Below, piece after piece: positions 1-8,513 of a DNA stretch of 64,000 nt. The stretch comes from PALSA-1444 sp964291045 (GTDB lineage: Bacteria; Chlamydiota; Chlamydiia; Chlamydiales; Rhabdochlamydiaceae). Position 1 is the first letter of the stretch; each line of letters begins with the position of its first letter. The position numbers and the translations under genes are program-made. The stretch covers positions 124,001 to 188,000 of the forward strand of contig NZ_OZ197277.1 in the NCBI RefSeq assembly GCF_964291045.1. Direction: 5' to 3'. A model generated the notes under the pieces. The model saw only the letters and a list, made by a program, of their open reading frames with translations. It was not told the origin of the DNA and ran no database searches.

Positions 1-1
1 A

Positions 2-2446
2 ACACGATTTAAAGATGTTTCTAAAGTAGCTATTGCAGGGCTTGGAGGCATGGGAAAAAGTACCTTAAGTTTTAAATATGCATCAGAACTTATTGGCTAT
101 AAGTTTATTCATCTCATCAAAGCCACAGCTCCTGATGCAGTAAGAGCTGGGCTCATTGAACTAGCAGGCCTTCTTAATATTAAAAAAGAGAAGCCTGAGG
201 ATACCTTAGCTGAGTTCAAAGTATCTATTCAGCAAATAATCTTGCCAGGACTGATCATCGTTGATGGAGCGGATGAGGAGAGCTTTTTTAAAGAGCTGAG
301 CGACTATATCCCTCATGGAAAGAAATGTCATATCCTCATTTCAACTAGGATTGGGGATAAAGCTAAAGTCAATGGATTTCATGTGATTTCCTTAAAAGAG
401 TTCTCAAAAGAAGAGGCTATCTGTTATCTCACTAAAGTAGATAAACCCATTCAAGAAGAACAACAAGCTGCAGAAAGGCTAGCTAGAGCAGTGGGGCACC
501 ATCCACTAGCTCTTTCCCATATTGCAAGATATTTAGAGCAAGAGATGATCTCTCTTTGTCAATATGAAGAGCGGTTTAAAGAACGTCATCTCAAACTTCC
601 TGGCAAAGATGATATTAATCTCCCTGTAGAAGAAGTATCTATTTTTATCACTTGGCAAGTCTCTTTAGAGGCAATTAGTCAAAAAGAGCGGGGGACTTTA
701 GCAATTGGCATGATGAAGATGATTGCGCTGCTCGAAGAGGAAGATATCCCTTTTGATTTACTGCACACTTGGGCCAAAAAATACCATCCTGATGAGGATG
801 ATATTGCGATTGCAGGGGCTATTAAGCTATTAAAGGACTACACATTTTTTCAGGAAAAAATCTACAAATTTGACAAACAAAAATATTATCAAATTCACTC
901 TCTTGTTCAAAAAGTGACTGCGTATCAGCTAGAGCTCTCAGAAAAGAGCAGTATCCTTCAAGAAGCTATAGTTGCGCTTAATCAAGAAATTACTGAGCTT
1001 AGAAGACCTCACCGTATACCTAATTGGAACTTGGATGAAAGGTTAGCGGACCTTTATCAAGTACACATTGTTAAACTCTATGAAATAGAGGGAAAACAAA
1101 AAACACTTTCTATAGAGGAGTATGTACAGCTATTAAGTCACCTAGGATGGATATTAAGTCGTAATTATTTTAATAGGGATGAATTACTCAAATATATTGA
1201 TCAAGGAATTAAGCTGGGGAAAGCCCTTCCTCATGGGGCAGAGTCTTTAATAATGGCAGAGCTTTATTGCTTAAAAAGTAAGCTAATGAATAACGAACAG
1301 CTAGGAAGAGAATCTCTAAAGATTAGAGAAAACATTTTTGGCAGAACATCTGAATATACGGTAGAAAGTTATGATAATTTATCAGATATTCTTAAGCAAT
1401 TAGGTAAACAAAACGAATCCTTAATATTAGGAAAACAAGTCCTAGAAATTAGAAGGAAAAATTTAGGAGAGGGGAGCGAGTTAACCTCTAAGAGCTATGA
1501 TAAAGTGATTGATCTCTTAAGGGAATTTGGACAAAAAGAAAAGGCGTTCTCTGTAGCGCAAAAGATGTTAGAAACAAGAAGAGAAGCATTAGGAGAGGGG
1601 AATAAGTGGACATCTAAGAGTTATAATAAAGTGATTGATCTCTTAAGGGAACTTGGACAAAAAGAAGAGGCGTTCTCTGTAGCGCAAAAGATGTTAGAAA
1701 CAAGAAGAGAAGTATTAGGAGAGGGGAATAAGTGGACATTTAAGAGCTATGATAAAGTGATTGATCTCTTAAAAGAATTTGGACGAAAAGAAGAAGCTCT
1801 TTCTGAAGCGCAACAGATATTAGCAATAAGAAGAGAGAAATTAGGAAAGAGAGATCACTCCACATTTAAGAGCCATGAAAGAATAATTGATCTCTTCAAG
1901 GAATTTGGGCAAAAAGAAAAAGCTCTTTTTGAAGCGCAACAGATGCTAGAAATAAGAAGAGAGGAACTAGGAGAAGGAGACTACTACACATTTAGGAGTT
2001 ATGAAAGAGTGATTGACCTCTTAAAAGAACTTGACCGAAAAGAAGAAGCGATTTCTTTAGCGCAACACATGCTAAAAACAATAAGAAAGGAATTAGGAGA
2101 GGGGAATTATTTGATGTCTCATATCTATAACAGCGTAATTTATTTCTTAAATGAGCTTGGAGAAGAAAAAAAAGCGCTCACTGTGGCATATGAGATGCTA
2201 GAAACAAGAAGAAAAGTCCTGGAAGAGAGGGATGAGTGGATATCAAAGAGTTATGCAATAGTGATTAATCTCTTAAGGAAACTTGGGCAAAGAGAAGAGG
2301 CGCTCACTTTAGCACATAAGATGCTAGAAACAAGAAGGAAAGCTCTAGGTGAGGGGGATAAGTGGTCATCTCAGAGTTATGCAATAGTGATTGATCTCTT
2401 AAAGGAACTTGGGAAAGAAGAAGAGGTTCTTTCTCTAGAACAATAG
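2..2446 (+). CDS. NB-ARC/TPR STAND ATPase, 5' end outside window
   Basis: The frame is open from the first bases, so the gene begins before the window. Walker A (GLGGMGKST) is encoded at 38-64. It is followed by a Walker B-like strand (LIIVDGADEE), an RNBS-B-like ILISTR and a GxPLA-like GHHPLAL, the normal NB-ARC order. The C-terminal half is nine tandem units of 42 residues with the core RRxxLGEG...SYxxVIDLLxELGxxEEAL, which fits TPRs of the kinesin-light-chain type. STAND ATPases of this layout are signalling switches: the TPR arm senses, the NB-ARC oligomerises, and an N-terminal domain (not visible here) acts. The array ends at a TAG (2444-2446) where other units have a Lys codon, and repeat-like sequence continues beyond it. 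Role, defence or host interaction, cannot be decided from this part alone. Confidence 0.85.
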   Translation, partial: TRFKDVSKVAIAGLGGMGKSTLSFKYASELIGYKFIHLIKATAPDAVRAGLIELAGLLNIKKEKPEDTLAEFKVSIQQIILPGLIIVDGADEESFFKELSDYIPHGKKCHILISTRIGDKAKVNGFHVISLKEFSKEEAICYLTKVDKPIQEEQQAAERLARAVGHHPLALSHIARYLEQEMISLCQYEERFKERHLKLPGKDDINLPVEEVSIFITWQVSLEAISQKERGTLAIGMMKMIALLEEEDIPFDLLHTWAKKYHPDEDDIAIAGAIKLLKDYTFFQEKIYKFDKQKYYQIHSLVQKVTAYQLELSEKSSILQEAIVALNQEITELRRPHRIPNWNLDERLADLYQVHIVKLYEIEGKQKTLSIEEYVQLLSHLGWILSRNYFNRDELLKYIDQGIKLGKALPHGAESLIMAELYCLKSKLMNNEQLGRESLKIRENIFGRTSEYTVESYDNLSDILKQLGKQNESLILGKQVLEIRRKNLGEGSELTSKSYDKVIDLLREFGQKEKAFSVAQKMLETRREALGEGNKWTSKSYNKVIDLLRELGQKEEAFSVAQKMLETRREVLGEGNKWTFKSYDKVIDLLKEFGRKEEALSEAQQILAIRREKLGKRDHSTFKSHERIIDLFKEFGQKEKALFEAQQMLEIRREELGEGDYYTFRSYERVIDLLKELDRKEEAISLAQHMLKTIRKELGEGNYLMSHIYNSVIYFLNELGEEKKALTVAYEMLETRRKVLEERDEWISKSYAIVINLLRKLGQREEALTLAHKMLETRRKALGEGDKWSSQSYAIVIDLLKELGKEEEVLSLEQ
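1310..2443 (+). repeat. Nine tandem 126-bp TPR-coding units
   Basis: In-frame repeats of 126 bp encode the 42-residue TPR units of the NB-ARC protein. Units three and four (around 1576 and 1702) are almost identical in DNA, which points to recent duplication. The outer units have diverged more. Such arrays commonly expand and contract by recombination. Confidence 0.85.
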
Positions 2447-2565
2447 ATGCGAGAAGCAAGAAAATAAACCTGAAAAGAGGGAGATGAGAATCTATACAGC
2501 TGTGATTCATCTATTAGTAACTTAGGCAAATGGATAGATCTCTTGGATTTATGTAAAAAGCGTTA
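2447..2565 (+). pseudogene. Decayed continuation of the TPR array
   Basis: Directly after the TAG, the frame reads MREARK, matching MLETRR of the repeat, then two further stops, then EGDE matching EGDK. After a +1 shift, IYTAVIHLL matches SYAIVIDLL. At least one more unit was therefore once translated. It has been lost through nonsense and frameshift changes. Confidence 0.7.
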
Positions 2566-2669
2566 GATAAATCCCCACCCATAAGATAATAATCTTGGCA
2601 TAAGACCATAGATTTTCTTGGAGCTTTTCGAGAAAATAACTGAGGGACCTGTCATGTTTTTTACGGAGC

Positions 2670-3545
2670 TTATTTGGCATTAATTGGGGAGGGGTTGGAA
2701 TAAGTTAGAGGGGTTACAGAAGGTAAAGATAACAAATTTTGACGGATCAAATTAAGAAGATCTTTCGTCTCAGATTCTTGTTCTGAAGCTTGGCCAACGA
2801 TTGATTCAAGCTTTTCTGTGAGTGTTTTAAGTTTTTCTGTGTGCTCGCTGATTTTTGCAGTCTCAAGTGTGCACGCATGTCTTAGCTGAGAGAGTCTCAT
2901 TGTCTCTTCATCAATAGTAATCAGTTGTTTTTGCACTTCACTTTCATTAGAGGCAAGTGTACACAGCTTTGTGATTTCAGAGAGCTGAGTAGCAAGAGAG
3001 ACCCTTTGTTGATGCACGTTGTGAGGTAAAGGCTCTTCTGTAGATGAAGGGTACCTTTTTAAAAGAGCATCAAAAGATTGCTGAAGAAGCGTTGCTTCTC
3101 TTTCTACAGATTTAAGCTGCTCTTCAATTTCTTGATTTGTCTGTTGAAGTAGTTCAAGAGCAAGAGAGCTATCGATAATTGCCTTAGATAACGCTTCTTC
3201 TTTTTTCATGCTGTAAATCGTGAGGAGGCTATAGATAGGAAGCGCGTAATAGGGAAACCGTTTACTATACAGGCAAAAAAAAGGAAGAGCTAGATAACAA
3301 ACCCGCTGAATTTGAGCATATAAAGGAAGATTCTTTAGTGATAAAGATCCGCTGTGATAGGAGTAGATCACAAGAGCGCAAGAAGACCATTTCAGTGCTG
3401 GTTTTTTTCCCCATACAGCTGCAACGAAAAGAGTTGTTGGGATCCATATGAGAAGAGGTTTTTTAAGCTTGATTAAAGGGTCTCTCACCTTCTCATGAAA
3501 AAAAGATAAGGGGGATACCGTGAATAAGTGTAAGAAATTCATCAT
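2670..3545 (-). CDS. Hypothetical membrane/coiled-coil protein (Inc-like layout)
   Basis: No family recognised. Residues about 30-110 carry two or three hydrophobic stretches (LLIWIPTTLFVAAVW; a segment near CYLALPFFCLY and YYALPIYSLLTIY). The rest is a long Glu/Gln/Leu-rich coiled coil. There is no signal peptide. Paired hydrophobic segments plus a coiled coil is the general layout of chlamydial inclusion-membrane proteins, but many membrane proteins look like this, so an Inc role is only a suggestion. An AAGGA precedes the ATG by about 6 bases. It is the last gene of a minus-strand run, 19 bases after the small coiled-coil gene. Confidence 0.7.
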   Translation of the reverse strand: MMNFLHLFTVSPLSFFHEKVRDPLIKLKKPLLIWIPTTLFVAAVWGKKPALKWSSCALVIYSYHSGSLSLKNLPLYAQIQRVCYLALPFFCLYSKRFPYYALPIYSLLTIYSMKKEEALSKAIIDSSLALELLQQTNQEIEEQLKSVEREATLLQQSFDALLKRYPSSTEEPLPHNVHQQRVSLATQLSEITKLCTLASNESEVQKQLITIDEETMRLSQLRHACTLETAKISEHTEKLKTLTEKLESIVGQASEQESETKDLLNLIRQNLLSLPSVTPLTYSNPSPINAK

Positions 3546-3564
3546 CCATTCCTTATAAAGGAGG

Positions 3565-3981
3565 TTATTTTTTTATTTCATAAGAGAGCTTTTGAGAGGC
3601 GTCTTTAGACGCTTTTTTGGCCTCAATTAAATGCTCAAACTTTATGATCAATGTTTTTAACGCAATTACCCGTTCTTGTAAAGCTCCAATCTCTGCTTTC
3701 ATCTTTCCAATCTCTTCATACAACCCAGTAATTTCTTGTTCTTGCGCCTCTATGACCTCTTCTGATTGGATACGGTAGGCAAGCTGAATATAGCTTTTTA
3801 GCTGCTCAGGTGGAGGAAGTGAGAGAGTATGAGGAGAGGGAAGCGGTGAGAGTAAAGAGAGCTTTTGATTAAGCTCATGAATTAACTGTGTTGTGTGATG
3901 AAGCGCTTCAACAGCCTCTTTTTTTAATTGGATTTCTCTTTGAAGCGCTATAAGAGGATCGTTTACAGGTGTTGTCATCAT
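3565..3981 (-). CDS. Hypothetical coiled-coil protein
   Basis: A 138-residue protein, almost all predicted coiled coil (runs such as EVIEAQEQEITGLYEEIG and KAEIGALQERVIALKTLI), with no signal peptide or membrane segment. The preferred ATG (3981-3979) shares its A with the TGA stop of the upstream gene (TGATG), so translation is probably coupled. A TTG one codon earlier is less likely. It sits between two other coiled-coil genes. Family and function are not recognised. A cytoplasmic partner or chaperone of its neighbours is possible but unproven. Confidence 0.65.
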   Translation of the reverse strand: MMTTPVNDPLIALQREIQLKKEAVEALHHTTQLIHELNQKLSLLSPLPSPHTLSLPPPEQLKSYIQLAYRIQSEEVIEAQEQEITGLYEEIGKMKAEIGALQERVIALKTLIIKFEHLIEAKKASKDASQKLSYEIKK

Positions 3982-4772
3982 CAAGAAGAGGTGAGGTGAG
4001 AAGAGGATAAGAGATAAAAATGAGCCTCTTCTTCAAGTGTTAAAAGAGCCTGGGTTTTTTCTGTATTTAAGAGCTTAGCTGTTAGCATAAGCTCTTCTAA
4101 AGTGTGCATCTTTTCTTCTAACTCTAGGGTGATTTTAGCAAGGTTAGAGGCAAGCTCTATGATTTCTTGCTTTCCTTTTTCAAGCCTTTGGCAGTTGATT
4201 TTGATCCGTTGCAGTGTTCTTGGCGCCTCAAAGATCTTTTCCACAGCTTTTTGAACGAGAAAGAGCTCTTTTCGAGTCGCAGAAGAAGAAAGACCGTTTA
4301 AATCTAAAGCCTCTATGCTAGATGACGGTGTGGAAAATACCGCGATTTCTAAAATCAGCTGATCTGTCGTTTGTATAGAGGCTTTTTTGATTTGCTGTAG
4401 AAGTGTGATTAAAGGAGCAAATCGCTGCAGCTGTTCCTGATACTCTTGACCAAGTTTTTCAAGATTTACCCTATTTTGCTTGGATAGGGCCTCTACACTC
4501 CCCCTTTCATTTCTGATGAAACTCTCCAAGCTAAGCGCTAAATGCATGAGAGGTTTATGTGCGGTATAGTTAATCACATTTTTTGCTGTGTGATAAAGAG
4601 AGGGGATAAGAGCCTTACTTTCTTGATCTAAGGGAGGAGTGTTTTGAAGAGAGGTGTTTTTAGCAATTTTTGCGAGGAGATAGTGCTCAGGGATATCCAC
4701 ATCTTCAGGAAGAGCGCGTATAAGGGAGAGGTAAGTAAAAGCTGTTGTCATTTGAGAGACTGTCAGGCGCAT
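3981..4772 (-). CDS. Hypothetical helical protein
   Basis: A 263-residue soluble, strongly helical protein of unknown family. There is no signal peptide or membrane segment. The C-terminal 80 residues are coiled coil (CQRLEKGKQEIIELASNLAK and beyond). A clear AAGGAG lies 5 bases before the ATG, so this is probably the first gene of the three-gene coiled-coil set, with its stop overlapping the next start by one base. The upstream neighbour is lplA, 58 bases away. Confidence 0.7.
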   Translation of the reverse strand: MRLTVSQMTTAFTYLSLIRALPEDVDIPEHYLLAKIAKNTSLQNTPPLDQESKALIPSLYHTAKNVINYTAHKPLMHLALSLESFIRNERGSVEALSKQNRVNLEKLGQEYQEQLQRFAPLITLLQQIKKASIQTTDQLILEIAVFSTPSSSIEALDLNGLSSSATRKELFLVQKAVEKIFEAPRTLQRIKINCQRLEKGKQEIIELASNLAKITLELEEKMHTLEELMLTAKLLNTEKTQALLTLEEEAHFYLLSSSHLTSS

Positions 4773-4830
4773 AACGACTCCTTCAAATCTTAAAAATAGT
4801 ACAGTAATTTTGAATTGTAGTGTCTCTTAA

Positions 4831-5535
4831 TTAATTATTTTGAGCAAGAGATTTTGTGATGATGTGGGTAGAAAAAAGGTGAGAGGGGGGCAAAATAGGA
4901 AGAGGCTCAAGGGAAGTGGCTCCTTGATCCGTAAAAGAGGATAGGAGATTTTGCACCCATGTTGTTTTACACGGGAAAAAATCTCTCAGCTTACATAAAA
5001 ACGCTTCGTGATCGCGGTTTTTGCGGTAAAGAGGGGTTTTAGGGGGGTGCTTAAGAAGCTGCATGTGATGCGCTTTATAATCCCAAAGAAGCGAGGTGTG
5101 AATGAGCCACCTCTCTTTTTTAATGTATAGAGCATTGCCTCCGCATTTATGCTCTCCTAAGGTAAAGTCGTTATCTTTAAGCTCTAAAGAGGGAATGACT
5201 TGCTGTAACATCGAAGCTGCCCATCTTAAAATAGGCTCTGGATACGGCATAAAACTGTGCTCTTTTTTATGGCAGATAAAGGTCACAAAAACAGTCTCTT
5301 CATCGACAATTACTGTTCCTCCTCCGCTAAATCTTCGAATGAGAGGAATATGCTCTGGCACTTTACTTAAGTGAACCAGTTCCTCTACTTTTCCAGAGAT
5401 TCCCATGACAATAGCTGGCGGTGTCCCGTTTGCTATAATGATATAGTTGTCCTCAGAGTGCTTTAAGAGATACTCTTCTAATAACAATTGCTCATAAATC
5501 GGGACAGCAGTGAGATGAATGAGCTGAAATCTCAT
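4831..5535 (-). CDS. lplA: Lipoate-protein ligase A family protein
   Basis: Belongs to the BPL/LplA fold that attaches lipoate, or transfers lipoyl/octanoyl groups, to E2 and GcvH lysines. The signature RRFSGGGTVIVDEETVF (about residues 67-83) matches the RRxSGGGxVxHD lipoyl-AMP loop, although HD is replaced by VD. HKCGGNALYIKKERWLIHTSLL matches the downstream K-x-x-G-N-A element. At 234 residues it is shorter than E. coli LplA and lacks its C-terminal accessory domain, as is usual in chlamydiae. The ATG overlaps the stop of the upstream gene by 4 bases (ATGA). The mnmG-lplA proximity also occurs in Chlamydia. Its substrates (E2) and the alternative route (lipA) are also in this window. Confidence 0.85.
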   Translation of the reverse strand: MRFQLIHLTAVPIYEQLLLEEYLLKHSEDNYIIIANGTPPAIVMGISGKVEELVHLSKVPEHIPLIRRFSGGGTVIVDEETVFVTFICHKKEHSFMPYPEPILRWAASMLQQVIPSLELKDNDFTLGEHKCGGNALYIKKERWLIHTSLLWDYKAHHMQLLKHPPKTPLYRKNRDHEAFLCKLRDFFPCKTTWVQNLLSSFTDQGATSLEPLPILPPSHLFSTHIITKSLAQNN

Positions 5536-6362
5536 GAAGAGGTAAGAAGCGGCCTAGCTTGATGCTTCTTTTCAGAGACCACTTGATTTGCCACTTCAAC
5601 TAAATGATCAAACTCTTCTGCAGCTGATTCACAGGTTGCGCAAGAGTGGTTCCAGGGGATCAAATCAATGGAAATAGAAAAAGGGAAGGTTTGCTTTTCA
5701 ATATCTTGGCGAATTGCCTCTGCGACAAGTTCTGCTGTATGCTGAGATGTTTTAGGGAGCATTAGCACAAAATCTCCTCCTTGTTGAGGAAGTAAAATGT
5801 CGTGTTTACGGAGGTTAGATTGCAAAGCCGTCATGAGCTGAACTAAATCTTCTTCAGAAGGGGGAGCCTCATTTTGGCTAAAATCGATTTCAATGGTGAG
5901 TAAACTGATGTCCCCAGCATTACGTCTTTCATCAGAAGGCGTGTTTTCATCCTCCCTTTTTTCTTCTAAAGAAGGGGGGTGAAAAAGAAGGTTTTGCAGC
6001 GCAATCACAATCCGCTGGTTGAGGAGCTGTAGAGGAAAAGGGTAGGGGAGAAAATCCGAGGCCCCGGCATGCAAAGCTTTTTGAATAAAGCTTTGAGAGA
6101 ATTGATTGGTTAATACAAAAAGAGAAGCGGCTGTTTTTTGAGACAGCTCTTCTAACCCTTTAAAGAGGCTAGAGTCTTCCATTAAGAGGGCGTCCATGAT
6201 GATCACATCAATAGAGCCCTCTTCTAAAGCGTGAAGGGCTAGGTTTAAGTCCAGTGTGTGGATGAATCTGCAATCTACAACGAGAGTTTCTTGGAGAGCT
6301 AAAGCTATAGAGACTTCTTCAGAGACAAGAAGAACAGTTGGAATCGGGAGAGAGGTTTTCAT
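5532..6362 (-). CDS. Degenerate receiver-GGDEF-like regulator
   Basis: Residues 8-125 look like a response-regulator receiver: TVLLVSEE (acidic pocket, weakened), phospho-acceptor candidate D57 in IDVIIMD, and FVLTNQ for the Thr. The conserved Lys (usually T/S-K-P) is absent: DFLPYPF. Residues 150-270 resemble a GGDEF domain: LLTIEIDF, a central helix, then QQGGDFVLMLPKTS where active cyclases have RYGGDEF. The loss of the Glu and the changed metal-site region make cyclase activity doubtful, and the receiver may not be phosphorylated. It overlaps the mnmG 3' end by 44 bases and lplA by 4, so it is co-transcribed with metabolic genes and has no histidine kinase beside it. Confidence 0.7.
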   Translation of the reverse strand: MKTSLPIPTVLLVSEEVSIALALQETLVVDCRFIHTLDLNLALHALEEGSIDVIIMDALLMEDSSLFKGLEELSQKTAASLFVLTNQFSQSFIQKALHAGASDFLPYPFPLQLLNQRIVIALQNLLFHPPSLEEKREDENTPSDERRNAGDISLLTIEIDFSQNEAPPSEEDLVQLMTALQSNLRKHDILLPQQGGDFVLMLPKTSQHTAELVAEAIRQDIEKQTFPFSISIDLIPWNHSCATCESAAEEFDHLVEVANQVVSEKKHQARPLLTSS

Positions 6363-8202
6363 ATAAAGGGGTTTGATATTTTTTTTGGTGTAAAGAGATC
6401 ATCAATACTTGAAGATCTGCTGGGGTAATGCCTGAAATACGAGACGCCTGCCCAAGGGTACGGGGTCTTATTTTGGAAAGGCGGTCTTTGGCTTCTTGAC
6501 TAAGAGATAGCACTTCTTTGTAATCAAAGGAGCTAGGTATTTCTGTATTTTCTGTCTGGCTAAGTTTTTCAACTTCGATTTGCTGCCGGTAAATGTAGCC
6601 TGAGTATTTGAGCTGAAGTTCAACTTGCATTTGCACTTCAGGAGAGGCTGTATAAAGAGGGTCTGGAAATTCTTCTAGTAGCCTTGTGTAGTTCCAATCA
6701 GGTCTAGAGAGAAGTTGAGAGAGTGAGACCGATTTTCCGTCATAATTGAAGTGCTTTTTAGAGAGGTGGTGCTTGATTGTTTCAATCTGTTCTTGTTTAT
6801 GAAGAAGGTGATCTTGTTGCTCTTTTGTAATCAGTCCTCTTTCATATCCCATGGACCGAAGTCTTAAATCGGCATTATCTTGTCTTAAAAGTAACCTATG
6901 CTCTGCTCTACTTGTAAACATACGGTAAGGCTCTTGAAGCTCTTTTGTAGTGAGTTCATCAATCATCACCCCAATATACGCCTCAGACCTCTTTAAGCAA
7001 AAAGGAGAGAGCCCAAGCACTTTAGAAGCTGCGTTAATACCCGCGATTAGTCCTTGGCCAGCAGCTTCCTCATACCCTGTTGTTCCGTTAATTTGCCCAG
7101 CTAAGAAAAGAGACTCAATTTGCTTGGTTTCAAGCGTAAGAAGTAACTGACCGCTTTTAATGTAGTCGTATTCAATGGCGTAAGCTGGCCGCATGATTTC
7201 TGCTTGCTCTAACCCTTTCACACTTCGAATCATGGATAGCTGAACATCAAACGGGAGCGATGTGGAAATCCCGTTAATGTAAAATTCATCAGTTGTCAGC
7301 CCTTCTGGCTCTACAAAAATTTGATGTCTTTCTTTATCACTAAACCGAACAAACTTATCTTCAATGGATGGGCAGTATCTAGGTCCCACACTTTGAATTT
7401 TCCCCGAATACATGGGAGAAAGATGGAGATGACTTAATACGATTTCTTTTGTCTCTTGCGTTGTATAGGTGATATGGCAGGGCACTTGGGGAAGTTTTGC
7501 TGTTTTTAGCTTGTCAAAAGAAAACTGCACATCCACGTCTCCCTCTTGAAGCTCCATCTGGCTAAAATCAATACTTCTTCTATGGATTCTTGGAGGTGTG
7601 CCTGTTTTTAATCTTCCTAAAGAAAAGCCCCATTTTTCTAAAGAAGCAGACAGCCCTTTAGACGGTTTATCGCCTGCTCTTCCTCCAGAAAAAGTTGTAG
7701 ATCCAATATGAATCATCCCTCTCATGAATGTGCCTGCAGAAATGACGACTGATTTCCCAAGATAGGCAATCCCTTCTTGTGTCGTCACCCCTTGAATTTT
7801 TCCGTCTTTTACAAGAAGATCTTCAATGGTGCCTTGTTTTAGAAAAAGATGAGGAACCGTTTCTAAATACCGCTTCATTTCCGATTGATAGGCAAGTTTA
7901 TCACTTTGCGCTCTTGGAGACCATACAGCTGGCCCTTTGGATTTATTGAGCATGCGGTATTGAATGGCTGTTTGATCGGCCATTTTCCCCATGATTCCTC
8001 CCAAAGCGTCGATCTCTCTCACAAGATGCCCTTTTGCCGTTCCCCCAATGGCGGGGTTACAGCTCATTTTCGCAATGGTATCTAGATTCATGGTGAGAAG
8101 AAGGGTTTGGCACCCCATTTTAGCAGCTGCGTGCGCAGCTTCACACCCTGCGTGACCGGCACCGATCACGATGACATCAAATTCTTGGGGATAGGTCCAC
8201 AT
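6319..8202 (-). CDS. mnmG: tRNA uridine-34 carboxymethylaminomethyl synthase subunit MnmG
   Basis: FAD-dependent partner of MnmE, which lies at 18882-20252 here. Together they make the cmnm5 group on wobble U34. The N-terminal dinucleotide site GAGHAGCEAAHAAAKMG, the family motif MSCNPAIGGTAKGHLVREID and GQINGTTGYEEAAGQGLIAG are all present, as is the C-terminal helical domain (RPRTLGQASRISGITPADL). The 627-residue length is normal. The start is the ATG at 8202. Its 3' end overlaps the degenerate regulator gene by 44 bases. Confidence 0.97.
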   Translation of the reverse strand: MWTYPQEFDVIVIGAGHAGCEAAHAAAKMGCQTLLLTMNLDTIAKMSCNPAIGGTAKGHLVREIDALGGIMGKMADQTAIQYRMLNKSKGPAVWSPRAQSDKLAYQSEMKRYLETVPHLFLKQGTIEDLLVKDGKIQGVTTQEGIAYLGKSVVISAGTFMRGMIHIGSTTFSGGRAGDKPSKGLSASLEKWGFSLGRLKTGTPPRIHRRSIDFSQMELQEGDVDVQFSFDKLKTAKLPQVPCHITYTTQETKEIVLSHLHLSPMYSGKIQSVGPRYCPSIEDKFVRFSDKERHQIFVEPEGLTTDEFYINGISTSLPFDVQLSMIRSVKGLEQAEIMRPAYAIEYDYIKSGQLLLTLETKQIESLFLAGQINGTTGYEEAAGQGLIAGINAASKVLGLSPFCLKRSEAYIGVMIDELTTKELQEPYRMFTSRAEHRLLLRQDNADLRLRSMGYERGLITKEQQDHLLHKQEQIETIKHHLSKKHFNYDGKSVSLSQLLSRPDWNYTRLLEEFPDPLYTASPEVQMQVELQLKYSGYIYRQQIEVEKLSQTENTEIPSSFDYKEVLSLSQEAKDRLSKIRPRTLGQASRISGITPADLQVLMISLHQKKYQTPLYENLSPDSNCSSCL

Positions 8203-8321
8203 AAGATTAAATCACGTAAAAAATTGTAATGAACAGATTGTATTAGACATCTGATTCCTTTTCAAGTTGCCATAAGTAGAAAAGATAAGAACTGCACCCT
8301 ATTTCTTCACGTATGAGCTCT

Positions 8322-8362
8322 TCTCTAGTCTAGTTTCTCTTAAAGATCATACAGACTAGAGA
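8322..8362. other. Perfect 10-bp inverted repeat, long loop
   Basis: TCTCTAGTCT (8322-8331) and AGACTAGAGA (8353-8362) are exact complements around a 21-base loop, between the mini-protein gene and mnmG. No T-run follows on either strand. It may act as an mRNA 3'-end stabiliser or weak terminator of the minus-strand transcript rather than a classic Rho-independent terminator. Confidence 0.4.
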
Positions 8363-8388
8363 GTGAATCAGTAAAAACAAGAAAACAA

Positions 8389-8475
8389 TTAGTTTTTATG
8401 GCGGTCTTGTCTACGACGTTTTTTACGCTTATGTTTTGCCATTTTGTATTTTCTTTTCTTCTTCACTGATGACAT
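8389..8475 (-). CDS. Mini ribosomal-type protein (bS22/AURKAIP1-COX24 family)
   Basis: A 28-residue protein starting MSSVKKKRKYKMAKHKRKKR and ending RRQDRHKN, about two thirds Lys/Arg/His. The pattern SSVxKKRRxKMxKHKxxKRxRxxRxK matches the small bacterial proteins annotated as AURKAIP1/COX24-domain or bS22, related to mitochondrial ribosomal protein mS38. They bind the small-subunit decoding region. An AAGGAAA lies about 9 bases before the ATG. The gene follows the nucleotide transporter by 38 bases on the same strand. It is short enough for gene finders to miss. Confidence 0.85.
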   Translation of the reverse strand: MSSVKKKRKYKMAKHKRKKRRRQDRHKN

Positions 8476-8513
8476 AGAAATAGTTTCCTTATAAATTAAT
8501 TTTAAATTAGCTG

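Noticed and set aside
1310..2443. CRISPR-like array from the regular spacing of repeats
   Set aside because: The 126-bp units are coding, in frame and without unique spacers; they are TPR codons.
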